A stretch of DNA of 40,219 bases. Source: an uncultured Lachnospiraceae bacterium (GTDB taxonomy: Bacteria; Bacillota; Clostridia; Lachnospirales; Lachnospiraceae). The notes beneath the pieces are model-generated. The model searched no databases, was not told where the DNA came from, and saw only the letters and a list, made by a program, of their open reading frames with translations. The stretch covers positions 1-40,219 of the forward strand of contig URQQ01000039.1 of assembly GCA_900549995.1 (NCBI GenBank), given 5' to 3'. A program made the position numbers and the translations under genes. Below are positions 33,848-40,219 of this stretch, in pieces. Each line of letters opens with the position of its first letter. Within the stretch, counting starts at the first letter, position 1.

Positions 33848-35110
33848 CTATCTTTCTACAGTATATCCACAGTAATCCATAACCAGCTCGGCAAACATCG
33901 AGTTTGCCCAGGAAAACCACTCTCTCGTATATTTTCCTGCATCATCTGCGTGAAACCCTTCATGCATCATCCCCTGGCCTGCGTCGGTCTTAACCATGAG
34001 ATCTATGATCTCCTTCTTTCTCTCTCTCGAGGAAGCGGTAAGCCCCTCCATAGCAAGTGCAATATGCCAGATATAACACACCGGAGTATGGGGGCTTCCG
34101 ATCCCTGCCGCACAGGTTCCTCTGTAATAATAGGGATTCCCCTCACTTAAGATAAACTTCCGGGTATTTTCTTCCACTTCCCGGTCTCCATGGTAACCCA
34201 GGTATGACATAGATAAAAGACTTGGCACATTCGCGTCATCCATCAGATTGTACTGTCCAAATCCATCCACTTCATAAGCATAGATTCTTCCAAATCCCTC
34301 TTTCTCAGTGATTCCGTATGTCTCAATTCCATTCCTGATCTCCTCTGCAAGTTTCTGTGCCTCCCTGCATACTTCCATATCTTTTAAGATCACTTCGGCA
34401 ATCTCTGAAAGATAGGTAAGGCTCACAGCCGCAAACATGTTCGAGGGTACAAGATATCCATAAGTACATGCATCATCACTCGGACGGAAACCGGACCATA
34501 CCATCCCGGTGCCTTCTTTTACAAGAGCTCCTTTTCCTTCCCTTGAAAGCGTATCTGTCGGATAAGTATCCGTTCTCCGGAAAAGGTAATCCGATCGGGA
34601 CTCATGATATTGTTCCGTCCGGAAGACTTCCAATATCTTCTTTGCCCCTGCACGGAAGTTAGAGTCAAACTGCCCTGTACACCCTGCATTTTTCCATAAA
34701 CGCCAGGAAAGCCAGATTGGATAGCAGAGAGAGTCAACTTCAAACTTCCGTTCCCACACCCAGTCATTTCTTTTCGTCAAATCTTCTCTCCAGCAGGAAC
34801 CATCCGGCTTCTCATTAAATGCATTTGCATAAGGGTCAATATTAATATAGAAAAACTGGCGTCTGACAAGCCCCTCAATCAACGCCCGGATCTCAGAATT
34901 CTTTCCCGCCTCCAATAAAAAAGGACTCATCTGTGCCGCCGAATCCCGAAGCCACATCGCAGGAATATCCCCTGTAATCACAAAGCTTGTACCATCCTCC
35001 ATCTTCCTCACTGTCGTTTCCAGTGTATTTCTGCAGCAGTTCTCAAAGACCTCTGCGATCTTCGGTTCGTCCGCAAGCTTTTCTTTTATCTCTGATAATA
35101 TGAATTCCAT
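33848..35110 (-). CDS. GH125 exo-alpha-1,6-mannosidase
   Basis: 420 residues, the normal size for GH125. Family landmarks are TGDIPAMWLRDSAAQ (about 46-60), YINIDPYANAFN, FEVDSLCYPI, and SGFRPSDDACTYGYLVPSNM (about 213-232), which contains an active-site Asp pair. The enzymes trim alpha-1,6-linked mannose by inversion and occur with GH38 in N-glycan degradation clusters of Clostridium and Streptococcus. There is no signal peptide, so it is cytoplasmic. The ATG at 35110 has GGGAGG six bases upstream. It is first in its operon; no strong -35 is seen upstream (35111-35254), which fits dependence on the YesN activator. Confidence 0.94.
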   Translation of the reverse strand: MEFILSEIKEKLADEPKIAEVFENCCRNTLETTVRKMEDGTSFVITGDIPAMWLRDSAAQMSPFLLEAGKNSEIRALIEGLVRRQFFYINIDPYANAFNEKPDGSCWREDLTKRNDWVWERKFEVDSLCYPIWLSWRLWKNAGCTGQFDSNFRAGAKKILEVFRTEQYHESRSDYLFRRTDTYPTDTLSREGKGALVKEGTGMVWSGFRPSDDACTYGYLVPSNMFAAVSLTYLSEIAEVILKDMEVCREAQKLAEEIRNGIETYGITEKEGFGRIYAYEVDGFGQYNLMDDANVPSLLSMSYLGYHGDREVEENTRKFILSEGNPYYYRGTCAAGIGSPHTPVCYIWHIALAMEGLTASSRERKKEIIDLMVKTDAGQGMMHEGFHADDAGKYTREWFSWANSMFAELVMDYCGYTVER

Positions 35111-35254
35111 CTCTTACCTCCCACGCCCTCCTCCGGCATCGTTAAGGCAATGCCAGTCTCCGGCAGTTTTATATTTTCATTTTATCATAGATATGAGGAA
35201 TCTTTTAAGTGGAAGAATCCCAGATATCTAAGATAAATTCTATTCCATGCATAG

Positions 35255-35289
35255 CAAAGAAAGAGTCCAGCCAAATCCCGGCCAGACTC
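35255..35289 (-). terminator. Terminator after the HAAS-domain gene
   Basis: On the minus strand GAGTCTGGCC pairs with GGCTGGACTC (two G-T pairs) with a short loop and is followed by the T-rich TTTCTTT. It insulates the mannosidase operon downstream. Confidence 0.65.
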
Positions 35290-35294
35290 CTTCT

Positions 35295-36347
35295 TTACAT
35301 ATCCGTTCCATATCTCATTGTCTTATAAACCGTTGTCCCTATCTCAATCAACGTAATGACGCAGATGATCACAAGCACAATATCGGCAGAAACTCCGCCG
35401 TCCCAGTGGAATCCAATGCCTCTCCCGCCTTTGAAGAATTGCCCAAACTCCTTCCTTACTTCTGCCGGAAAATCAGCGTTAAAGAATGGCAGAACCTTTA
35501 AAATAATGACCGATAAGATGATTGCAGCCACCCCTGAAACAATATTGCTGATCATCACAATCTTGCAATAACACCCGGTCACCAGACGCACCATCTCGTC
35601 AATAAAGTTGATCGAAAGTCCAAGGATCCATACCGGCAGAATCATATTCCAGCGATGAAGATTAAAAATCGGAATTGTCTTCACCAGCTTCCCATCATCA
35701 AACACATATGCCCCGAAAAGTTCCGGTACAAAGATGAGCAGTACGGCAAATATCACAATGAAGACGATTCCGGCCATACTTTCTCCCCTGCTGATCAGCG
35801 CCTTTTTATGGGGTACCGGGGACAGCTGTTTCGGCGTCCAGCCTTTCTTGTCAAATGAATGGTCTGCTGCCAGACTGTCTACTGACCACTCCTTCACTTT
35901 CTTAAGTTCAATCTTCACCTTCTGCCGCTCCAGAATTGCAAAGACCAGTGTCACAAGCCCAAATGCCCCAATGCCGGTAATGATTATATTTTCAACAACA
36001 CCATAGAACAGCCTGTATGCTGCTGTCTCCTTTGTAATTACCATTACAATTGAGGAGATCACCGACGATGCCAGTACACTGATCAGCACAATCTTCATGA
36101 CCCACGCATAATTATCATAATACTCCGGACTGATCAGGTAGTTTTTTTCATCCCGGTACTGCTTCGCGAACTCCGCCGGATCACCAAGTTTTGTCAGCAC
36201 CTCTTCGATCGGGATCTCCCCTTCTTCCATCATATCCGTAATCAGTTCCGTAAGTTCCATCTGGATGCCCTTTCTCTGATCCTGGGAAACTCTTCGTATC
36301 ACTTCGTATATGTAACGTTCCATTATATCCACTTCTCTGTCTGTCAT
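35295..36347 (-). CDS. HAAS-domain (DUF1700-like) membrane protein, PadR partner
   Basis: 350 residues. A cytosolic N-terminal helical domain (about 5-75, YIYEVIRRVSQDQRKGI and LTKLGDPAEFAKQY) matches the HAAS domain, which is nearly always encoded beside a PadR regulator. Then come about six membrane helices, beginning near residues 84 and 115, with more near 193, 240, 265 and 325. It starts three bases after the PadR stop, with its ribosome site inside the padR end, so the two are translationally coupled. HAAS proteins are thought to sequester or signal through PadR at the membrane; the signal here is unknown. Confidence 0.85.
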   Translation of the reverse strand: MTDREVDIMERYIYEVIRRVSQDQRKGIQMELTELITDMMEEGEIPIEEVLTKLGDPAEFAKQYRDEKNYLISPEYYDNYAWVMKIVLISVLASSVISSIVMVITKETAAYRLFYGVVENIIITGIGAFGLVTLVFAILERQKVKIELKKVKEWSVDSLAADHSFDKKGWTPKQLSPVPHKKALISRGESMAGIVFIVIFAVLLIFVPELFGAYVFDDGKLVKTIPIFNLHRWNMILPVWILGLSINFIDEMVRLVTGCYCKIVMISNIVSGVAAIILSVIILKVLPFFNADFPAEVRKEFGQFFKGGRGIGFHWDGGVSADIVLVIICVITLIEIGTTVYKTMRYGTDM

Positions 36348-36350
36348 AAC

Positions 36351-36689
36351 CTACTCCTCCTTTATCAGTTCCTCCATACAGGCAGAAATATTTTTCCACT
36401 GTTCCCTTAATTTATAATAAATCTGGTTTCCCATCTTCGTCCGGTGATAATATTTCCGTGGTTTTGACTCTCCCATCTCCCATTCACTTGAGAGAATCCC
36501 CTGCTTTTCCAGCCTCCGAAGCAGTGGGTATAATGTATTCGTCTCAATTGGTATCCCTTTTTCTTCCAGGCTTTGTACAAGGGCGTAGCCGTATTTGGGT
36601 TCCTCTAACTGGCTTAAAACACTTAAGATCAGTGTTCCTCTCCGAAGCTCCAGTATCAGATTCCCAAGCAGATCATTTTCTTCGTTCAT
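36351..36689 (-). CDS. PadR family transcriptional regulator
   Basis: 112 residues with the PadR winged helix: LRRGTLILSVLSQLEEPKYG, IPIETNTLYPLLRRLEKQG (recognition helix) and the wing SKPRKYYHRT. It is short and lacks a long C-terminal helix, as in the PadR group paired with HAAS proteins. The ATG at 36689 follows AAAGGAGG at six to seven bases; the ATG at 36710 lies upstream of the predicted start of transcription. It probably represses its own promoter through the perfect dyad at 36712-36732. Confidence 0.92.
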   Translation of the reverse strand: MNEENDLLGNLILELRRGTLILSVLSQLEEPKYGYALVQSLEEKGIPIETNTLYPLLRRLEKQGILSSEWEMGESKPRKYYHRTKMGNQIYYKLREQWKNISACMEELIKEE

Positions 36690-36708
36690 GCTATCCCTCC
36701 TTTCTTTC

Positions 36709-36738
36709 ATTATAGTGTGTGTCGCACACTATTGTCAA
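36709..36738 (-). promoter_or_regulatory. padR promoter with a 21-base operator between -35 and -10
   Basis: On the minus strand a perfect TTGACA (36738-36733), an 18-base spacer and a perfect TATAAT (36714-36709). Inside the spacer and touching both elements is the perfect inverted repeat ATAGTGTG-5-CACACTAT (36712-36732), a textbook autoregulatory operator. The leader is only about 15 bases. Confidence 0.8.
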
Positions 36739-36792
36739 TATCAAAATACTGTTCGAACCACAGAATAATACGGGATACTTTCCGAATATTAT

Positions 36793-36841
36793 AAAAAAAC
36801 CAGATTACCGCTGCTTCTGTTTCATTCAGCTGATAATCTGG
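36793..36841 (-). terminator. Terminator after the tocopherol-cyclase-family gene
   Basis: On the minus strand CCAGATTA (36841-36834) pairs with TAATCTGG (36807-36800), followed by a run of seven T. The loop is long and holds a further short CAGC/GCTG-type pairing. Confidence 0.75.
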
Positions 36842-36861
36842 CTTTTCACCTCTTCCGGTAT

Positions 36862-37764
36862 TTACTTTTTCACCGTATCCCACTCACTCTCAAAAGATGC
36901 CCGGCTGCTGATGATATCAAAGATCAGCCTTCCTTTTTCCCAAAGGCAGTACCGCACCCTGCAGACAGGACTTTCGTGAATGATCCTGTTCATCTCTCCC
37001 GAGACCGGCGCCTTTAATCCATAGGAATATTCTCCAAGTTTCATGACCGCAAGCTTCAGGTTTCCCTGGCGGATCACGATATTTTCGTTATCACACCGGA
37101 CGATTCTTGCACCTCTGTATGTGGCAATCCTGTATTCTGATGCCCGGTAATATATGTTACAGATACATCCTGAAAATGTTGTGCCAAACAATGGGATTTC
37201 TGCAACTGCTGCCATCAGACTGTTGCGCCCTCCATCATTAAAACAACACTGTGTCCACGAATATTTTCTTGGAAATGAAGTTCCGTAATCGGTCTCAATA
37301 TATCCCTCTCCGCGCGTAAAATCCGCTTCTTTCCCATTGACTGTAAGCTTACCCGAGAGCAGATGCACCATACTCAAAATCCCATGGCTGCATTCCATCA
37401 CCGGCAGAAAACGAAATGGTCCCATGATATCCTTTGCCGGAGTTGTAAACGGTGAATATGAGATACTCCCCTCTGCTTTGAGTCCGTCCCTGTCAATATC
37501 AATACTGATCCCTCTTTCGGAAAACAGATTATTTCCGATTTTTACGCAGAACTTTTCTCTGCTGATATGGCATTCCTCTATCGGATATTCCAGATACCAT
37601 GCCCCATCTTCCGTAATCACCTGAATAGAACCGATCCACTTTCCTTTTGCATCGGCAAAGACAGCCGGTATCAGCGCGATCATATTCCGTTCATTTTGAT
37701 GTTTCAGATACCATCCCTCAAAGTAAGGGTATTTCCTTCCGATCCCGTGAAAATAATTTTTCAT
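36862..37764 (-). CDS. Tocopherol cyclase family protein (function unknown)
   Basis: 300 residues. PYFEGWYLKHQN at the N-terminus and GEGYIETDYGTSFPRKYSW (about residues 152-170) are the two signature regions of the tocopherol cyclase family (PF14249), a calycin-like lipid-binding fold. A strict anaerobe does not make tocopherol, so the plant function does not carry over. Bacterial members are uncharacterised and may handle a lipid or isoprenoid. No signal peptide is seen. A GAGGTGA-like site precedes the ATG at 37764. It follows the HPr-like gene by 63 bases on the same strand and is probably in one transcript with it. Confidence 0.85.
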   Translation of the reverse strand: MKNYFHGIGRKYPYFEGWYLKHQNERNMIALIPAVFADAKGKWIGSIQVITEDGAWYLEYPIEECHISREKFCVKIGNNLFSERGISIDIDRDGLKAEGSISYSPFTTPAKDIMGPFRFLPVMECSHGILSMVHLLSGKLTVNGKEADFTRGEGYIETDYGTSFPRKYSWTQCCFNDGGRNSLMAAVAEIPLFGTTFSGCICNIYYRASEYRIATYRGARIVRCDNENIVIRQGNLKLAVMKLGEYSYGLKAPVSGEMNRIIHESPVCRVRYCLWEKGRLIFDIISSRASFESEWDTVKK

Positions 37765-37827
37765 TATACAGTCACCTCTAATATAGGATGTACTGTATTT
37801 GCAAAATCTATTCCATCAAAAACAACA

Positions 37828-38061
37828 TTATTCTGTTACAATAAACTTCTTCATTTTCTCTAAAAATTCCCGATCCGGTGTGCCCTGCATCTGTATCGTG
37901 ACTGGTTTGGACAGATCAAGACTCAAGATTCCCATCAGAGACTTGGCATCGATTACATAACGGCCTGAAACCATATCTATCTCATACTCATACTGGCTTA
38001 CAATACAGTTAAACTCCTGAATTTCTTCCATTGAACCCAATAACACTTTTTCAGTTTTCAT
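37828..38061 (-). CDS. HPr-like protein without the phospho-histidine
   Basis: 77 residues. The segment YVIDAKSLMGILSLDLSKPV aligns with the serine-46 region of HPr (KSIMGVMSL in Bacillus), so Ser41 is the equivalent of the regulatory serine. The stretch where HPr has GxHARPA (His15) reads FNCIVSQYEYEID, and the whole protein contains no histidine. It therefore cannot relay PTS phosphate. Like Crh in Bacillus, it could act only through HPr kinase and CcpA, or have lost that role. AGGAGG precedes the ATG by eight bases. Confidence 0.82.
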   Translation of the reverse strand: MKTEKVLLGSMEEIQEFNCIVSQYEYEIDMVSGRYVIDAKSLMGILSLDLSKPVTIQMQGTPDREFLEKMKKFIVTE

Positions 38062-38229
38062 TTTTTGTTCCTCCTAAATTCTTACTCTCTGCTTTTGTAT
38101 AAACTTCGGCAGGCAATTTTGTCTCTTAGGTTATATCATACCCCATCAAGGGAAAAATTTCATCCCCATTTTGAGATTGTTTTTCTTTGTATTTTTCAGC
38201 AGAATACCATATATTTCATTCTGAAAGAC

Positions 38230-38238
38230 TGTTATAAT
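38230..38238 (+). promoter_or_regulatory. Extended -10 promoter of the DUF4091 gene
   Basis: TG-T-TATAAT (38230-38238) is a perfect extended -10, about 30 bases before the start codon. No recognisable -35 is present 16-18 bases upstream, which is usual for extended -10 promoters or for activator-dependent ones. Confidence 0.6.
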
Positions 38239-38269
38239 GACTATACCAATAAAATCTGGAGGTAACACT

Positions 38270-39940
38270 ATGAACTCTGAAACACCAAAATATGAATTAA
38301 AGCTGTTAAGCTCACTCATCAAAGTATTTCCTGACGAGACCCCTAAATACCAGCCTGAATGTATGGTTCTGAGTGCGCTGCGCGGGGAAACCGTCTCTTT
38401 TCAGGCTGCGTGCACTGTATCTCACTTCTTCAAAGAGAGGGTGGATGTCCGTGTAAACTCCCCCCTGGAAGAACAGATTCATCTCCGAAGCGTGGAATAT
38501 GTTCCCGTTGGGCGCGCCGTAACTACTGTAGAAGATGATAATTACCTGCGGACGACCTCCGGTTTATATCCTGATCTGCTTCGCGAACTTCCAAATGGCC
38601 AGATTGACGTATACGCAAATCAATGGCGCAGCATCTGGATCGATATCGAGGTGGATGACAACACCCCCTGCGGAACATTTCCCGTAGAAATTCTTCTTCT
38701 GAAAGATGGCTGTACGCTCTGCTCTGCTTCGGCAAAAGTAACTGTCTATGATATTGCGCTGCCAGAACAGACACTGATCCACACTGAATGGCTGCATACG
38801 GACTGTCTCGCAGATTACTACCATGTTCCTGTATTCTCCGATGAGTACTGGCGGATTCTTGAGAACTTTCTTATGGAGTATGTAAAAAGAGGCTGCAACA
38901 TGGTACTGACACCGCTCTTTACACCACCGCTTGACACTGCTTTCGGAGGTGACCGTACCACCGTCCAGCTGATTGGCGTTACTGTAACGGACACCGATTA
39001 TGCCTTTGATTTTACCAGGCTGAAACGATGGGTAGACCTGTGCATGAACTGCGGGATAAAATATTTTGAGATGTCACATCTGTTTTCTCAGTGGGGCGCC
39101 AGATATGCCCCAAAAATTATGGCAGACGCAGGCGGAAAGGAAGAGAAAATATTCGGCTGGCACACCCCGGCTGTCGGTGAGTATACGAACTTTCTTCACT
39201 CGTTTCTGCCACAGCTTACTTCCCGCCTGAAAGAGTGGGGGATTGATCAGGTGACATATTTTCATCTGTCAGACGAACCTTGCGAAGATGATCTTGAAAC
39301 TTACCGCCAGGCAAAAGAATCCATAGGTAATCTGCTGGAAGGCTTCCATACCTTTGATGCCCTTTCCAGTTATGAATTTTACCGCCATGGCCTGATCGAT
39401 AAACCAATACCGGGCAACAACGAAATCGAAGAATTCCTGGAACACGGTCTGACCGATATGTGGACCTACTACTGTATCATGCAGTCCTGTGAAGTCAGCA
39501 ACCGTTTCATGTCCATGCCGTCTTCACGCAACAGGATTTACGGTGTACAGCTTTACAAATATAACATCATCGGAATCCTTCACTGGGGCTATAACTTCTA
39601 TAACAGCCAGTTCTCTACAGAACATATCAATCCCTATGAAGTTACTGATGCACTGGGAGGCTTCCCTTCCGGAGATTCCTTCCTCGTATACCCGGGTCCC
39701 GGCGGATACCCGGAAGAATCTCTCCGGATGATGGTGCATAATGAAGCCCTCAATGACCTGCGTGCTTTAAAATTACTGGAGTCACTGACTGACAGAGATT
39801 ATGTTCTTGACCTGATTGAAGGGGAACTCGCAGAGCCGCTTACATTCAAAGTATATCCGAAGTCCGATATGTATCTGATCCTTTTAAGAAATCGTGTCAA
39901 CCGGGAAATCGCAAAATACAGTGCACAAAGAATAAATTAA
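38270..39940 (+). CDS. DUF4091 / GH123-like protein, putative glycoside hydrolase
   Basis: 556 residues. An N-terminal beta-sandwich-like domain (to about 165) is followed by a TIM-barrel-like catalytic region. TEWLHTDCLADYYHV, the central YFHLSDEPCEDD (about residues 340-351, with the adjacent Asp-Glu expected for GH123 substrate-assisted catalysis) and the C-terminal HNEALNDLRALKLLE are typical of DUF4091 proteins. GH123 members release beta-N-acetylgalactosamine, but most DUF4091 proteins are untested. There is no signal peptide, so it would act on imported sugar. GGAGG lies seven bases before the ATG at 38270. It is divergent from the HPr-like gene and monocistronic. Confidence 0.85.
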   Translation: MNSETPKYELKLLSSLIKVFPDETPKYQPECMVLSALRGETVSFQAACTVSHFFKERVDVRVNSPLEEQIHLRSVEYVPVGRAVTTVEDDNYLRTTSGLYPDLLRELPNGQIDVYANQWRSIWIDIEVDDNTPCGTFPVEILLLKDGCTLCSASAKVTVYDIALPEQTLIHTEWLHTDCLADYYHVPVFSDEYWRILENFLMEYVKRGCNMVLTPLFTPPLDTAFGGDRTTVQLIGVTVTDTDYAFDFTRLKRWVDLCMNCGIKYFEMSHLFSQWGARYAPKIMADAGGKEEKIFGWHTPAVGEYTNFLHSFLPQLTSRLKEWGIDQVTYFHLSDEPCEDDLETYRQAKESIGNLLEGFHTFDALSSYEFYRHGLIDKPIPGNNEIEEFLEHGLTDMWTYYCIMQSCEVSNRFMSMPSSRNRIYGVQLYKYNIIGILHWGYNFYNSQFSTEHINPYEVTDALGGFPSGDSFLVYPGPGGYPEESLRMMVHNEALNDLRALKLLESLTDRDYVLDLIEGELAEPLTFKVYPKSDMYLILLRNRVNREIAKYSAQRIN

Positions 39941-39960
39941 TCATTTTTGCGGACATAAAG

Positions 39961-39998
39961 TCAGCAGGGGGATTTTTCCTCCTGCTGATTTCTAGTTT
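39961..39998 (+). terminator. Terminator of the DUF4091 gene
   Basis: TCAGCAGGGGG pairs with CCTCCTGCTGA around a short T-rich loop, followed by TTTCTAGTTTTTC. The distal T-run overlaps the stop codon of the convergent gene. Confidence 0.75.
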
Positions 39999-40219
39999 TT
40001 CTTTATCTCTTCTTTTGGCATGATACCATAGCCCAAACCAAACTTCTGCCCCTGAAGCACACATTTCTTCAAAATGCGCTGAAGACTCGTATTCTCCGGA
40101 TATCTCTCTTTATCCTCTAAAACCTCTCCAAACACTCTTTCTTCCGCCTGTGGAAATTCATATGTTACCTTACAGATCTGAAACCGCTTCTGGAATTTAT
40201 ACAAGTTGCTTTTTTCGGA
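39992..40219 (-). CDS. Unrecognised protein, C-terminal part (cut by window edge)
   Basis: The minus-strand frame is open from the right edge to a TAG at 39992, giving 75 C-terminal residues. The visible part is hydrophilic and rich in Lys, Glu and Gln (for example FPQAEERVFGEVLEDKERYP, then GYGIMPKEEIKKN), with no membrane segment. I do not recognise the family. The only in-window start-like codon is a TTG at 40204 without a ribosome site, so the true start lies outside. The ribosome-site and codon context cannot confirm it, but the unbroken frame to the edge and the convergent terminator support a real gene end. Confidence 0.5.
   Translation of the reverse strand, partial: SEKSNLYKFQKRFQICKVTYEFPQAEERVFGEVLEDKERYPENTSLQRILKKCVLQGQKFGLGYGIMPKEEIKKN

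Noticed and set aside
20006..35254. Shared YesN-binding repeat upstream of the lplB and GH125 operons
   Set aside because: A short TAAAAG-TT-like similarity is visible in both upstream regions, but its distance from the likely -10 differs and the match is too short in AT-rich DNA to claim.
1..40219. tRNA, rRNA, CRISPR array, insertion sequence or prophage genes
   Set aside because: No cloverleaf-like gene, spaced identical repeats, transposase/integrase motifs or phage structural proteins were noticed on either strand. A dedicated search was not possible here.

Overview
The window looks like chromosome of a low-to-moderate GC Firmicute, most likely a gut Lachnospiraceae species (Blautia/Ruminococcus-like; genus not certain). 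The reasons are strong GGAGG ribosome sites, sigma-A promoters, YesM/YesN/YesL and LplABC-type transport genes, ROK and PadR regulators, and anaerobe-type flavoprotein and siroheme genes. I see no rRNA, tRNA, CRISPR array, transposase or phage gene. Both ends cut a gene.

Left part (1-3500, minus strand): a truncated glycosyltransferase, a MATE efflux pump, a single-domain hemerythrin with all seven iron ligands, and an alpha/beta-hydrolase.

Polyol/sugar module (3600-11870): a ROK regulator, then dhaL, dhaK and a zinc alcohol dehydrogenase resembling erythritol/L-threitol dehydrogenase on the minus strand. A divergent ribose-type ABC importer (ATPase, permease, binding lipoprotein) follows. 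The two operons face away from each other across an AT-rich gap. Their promoters share the same spacing and the same ACTTwAGT box. The simplest reading is import of a small polyol, oxidation to a ketose and phosphorylation of that ketose, under ROK control. A chemoreceptor follows.

Mannoside module (14020-20005 and 26591-35110, minus strand): a GH2 beta-mannosidase with an LplA/LplC/LplB-type oligosaccharide importer, and separately GH125 and GH38 alpha-mannosidases with YesL, YesM and YesN. No glycosidase here has a signal peptide, so whole mannose-containing oligosaccharides, probably N-glycan derived, would be imported and trimmed inside the cell. The enzyme set resembles the pneumococcal N-glycan system with an added beta-mannosidase.

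Between these two halves (20164-26571) lies an unrelated block: a glutamate/aspartate-type DAACS symporter, a divergent GlnK/GlnL-like two-component system with a YcbB output domain, a NirA-type siroheme reductase, and a thioredoxin-reductase-like flavoprotein lacking both redox cysteines.

Right part (35255-40219): a PadR/HAAS-domain pair with a clear operator inside its promoter, a tocopherol-cyclase-family protein downstream of an HPr-like protein with no histidine, a DUF4091 (GH123-like) protein, and an unrecognised truncated gene.
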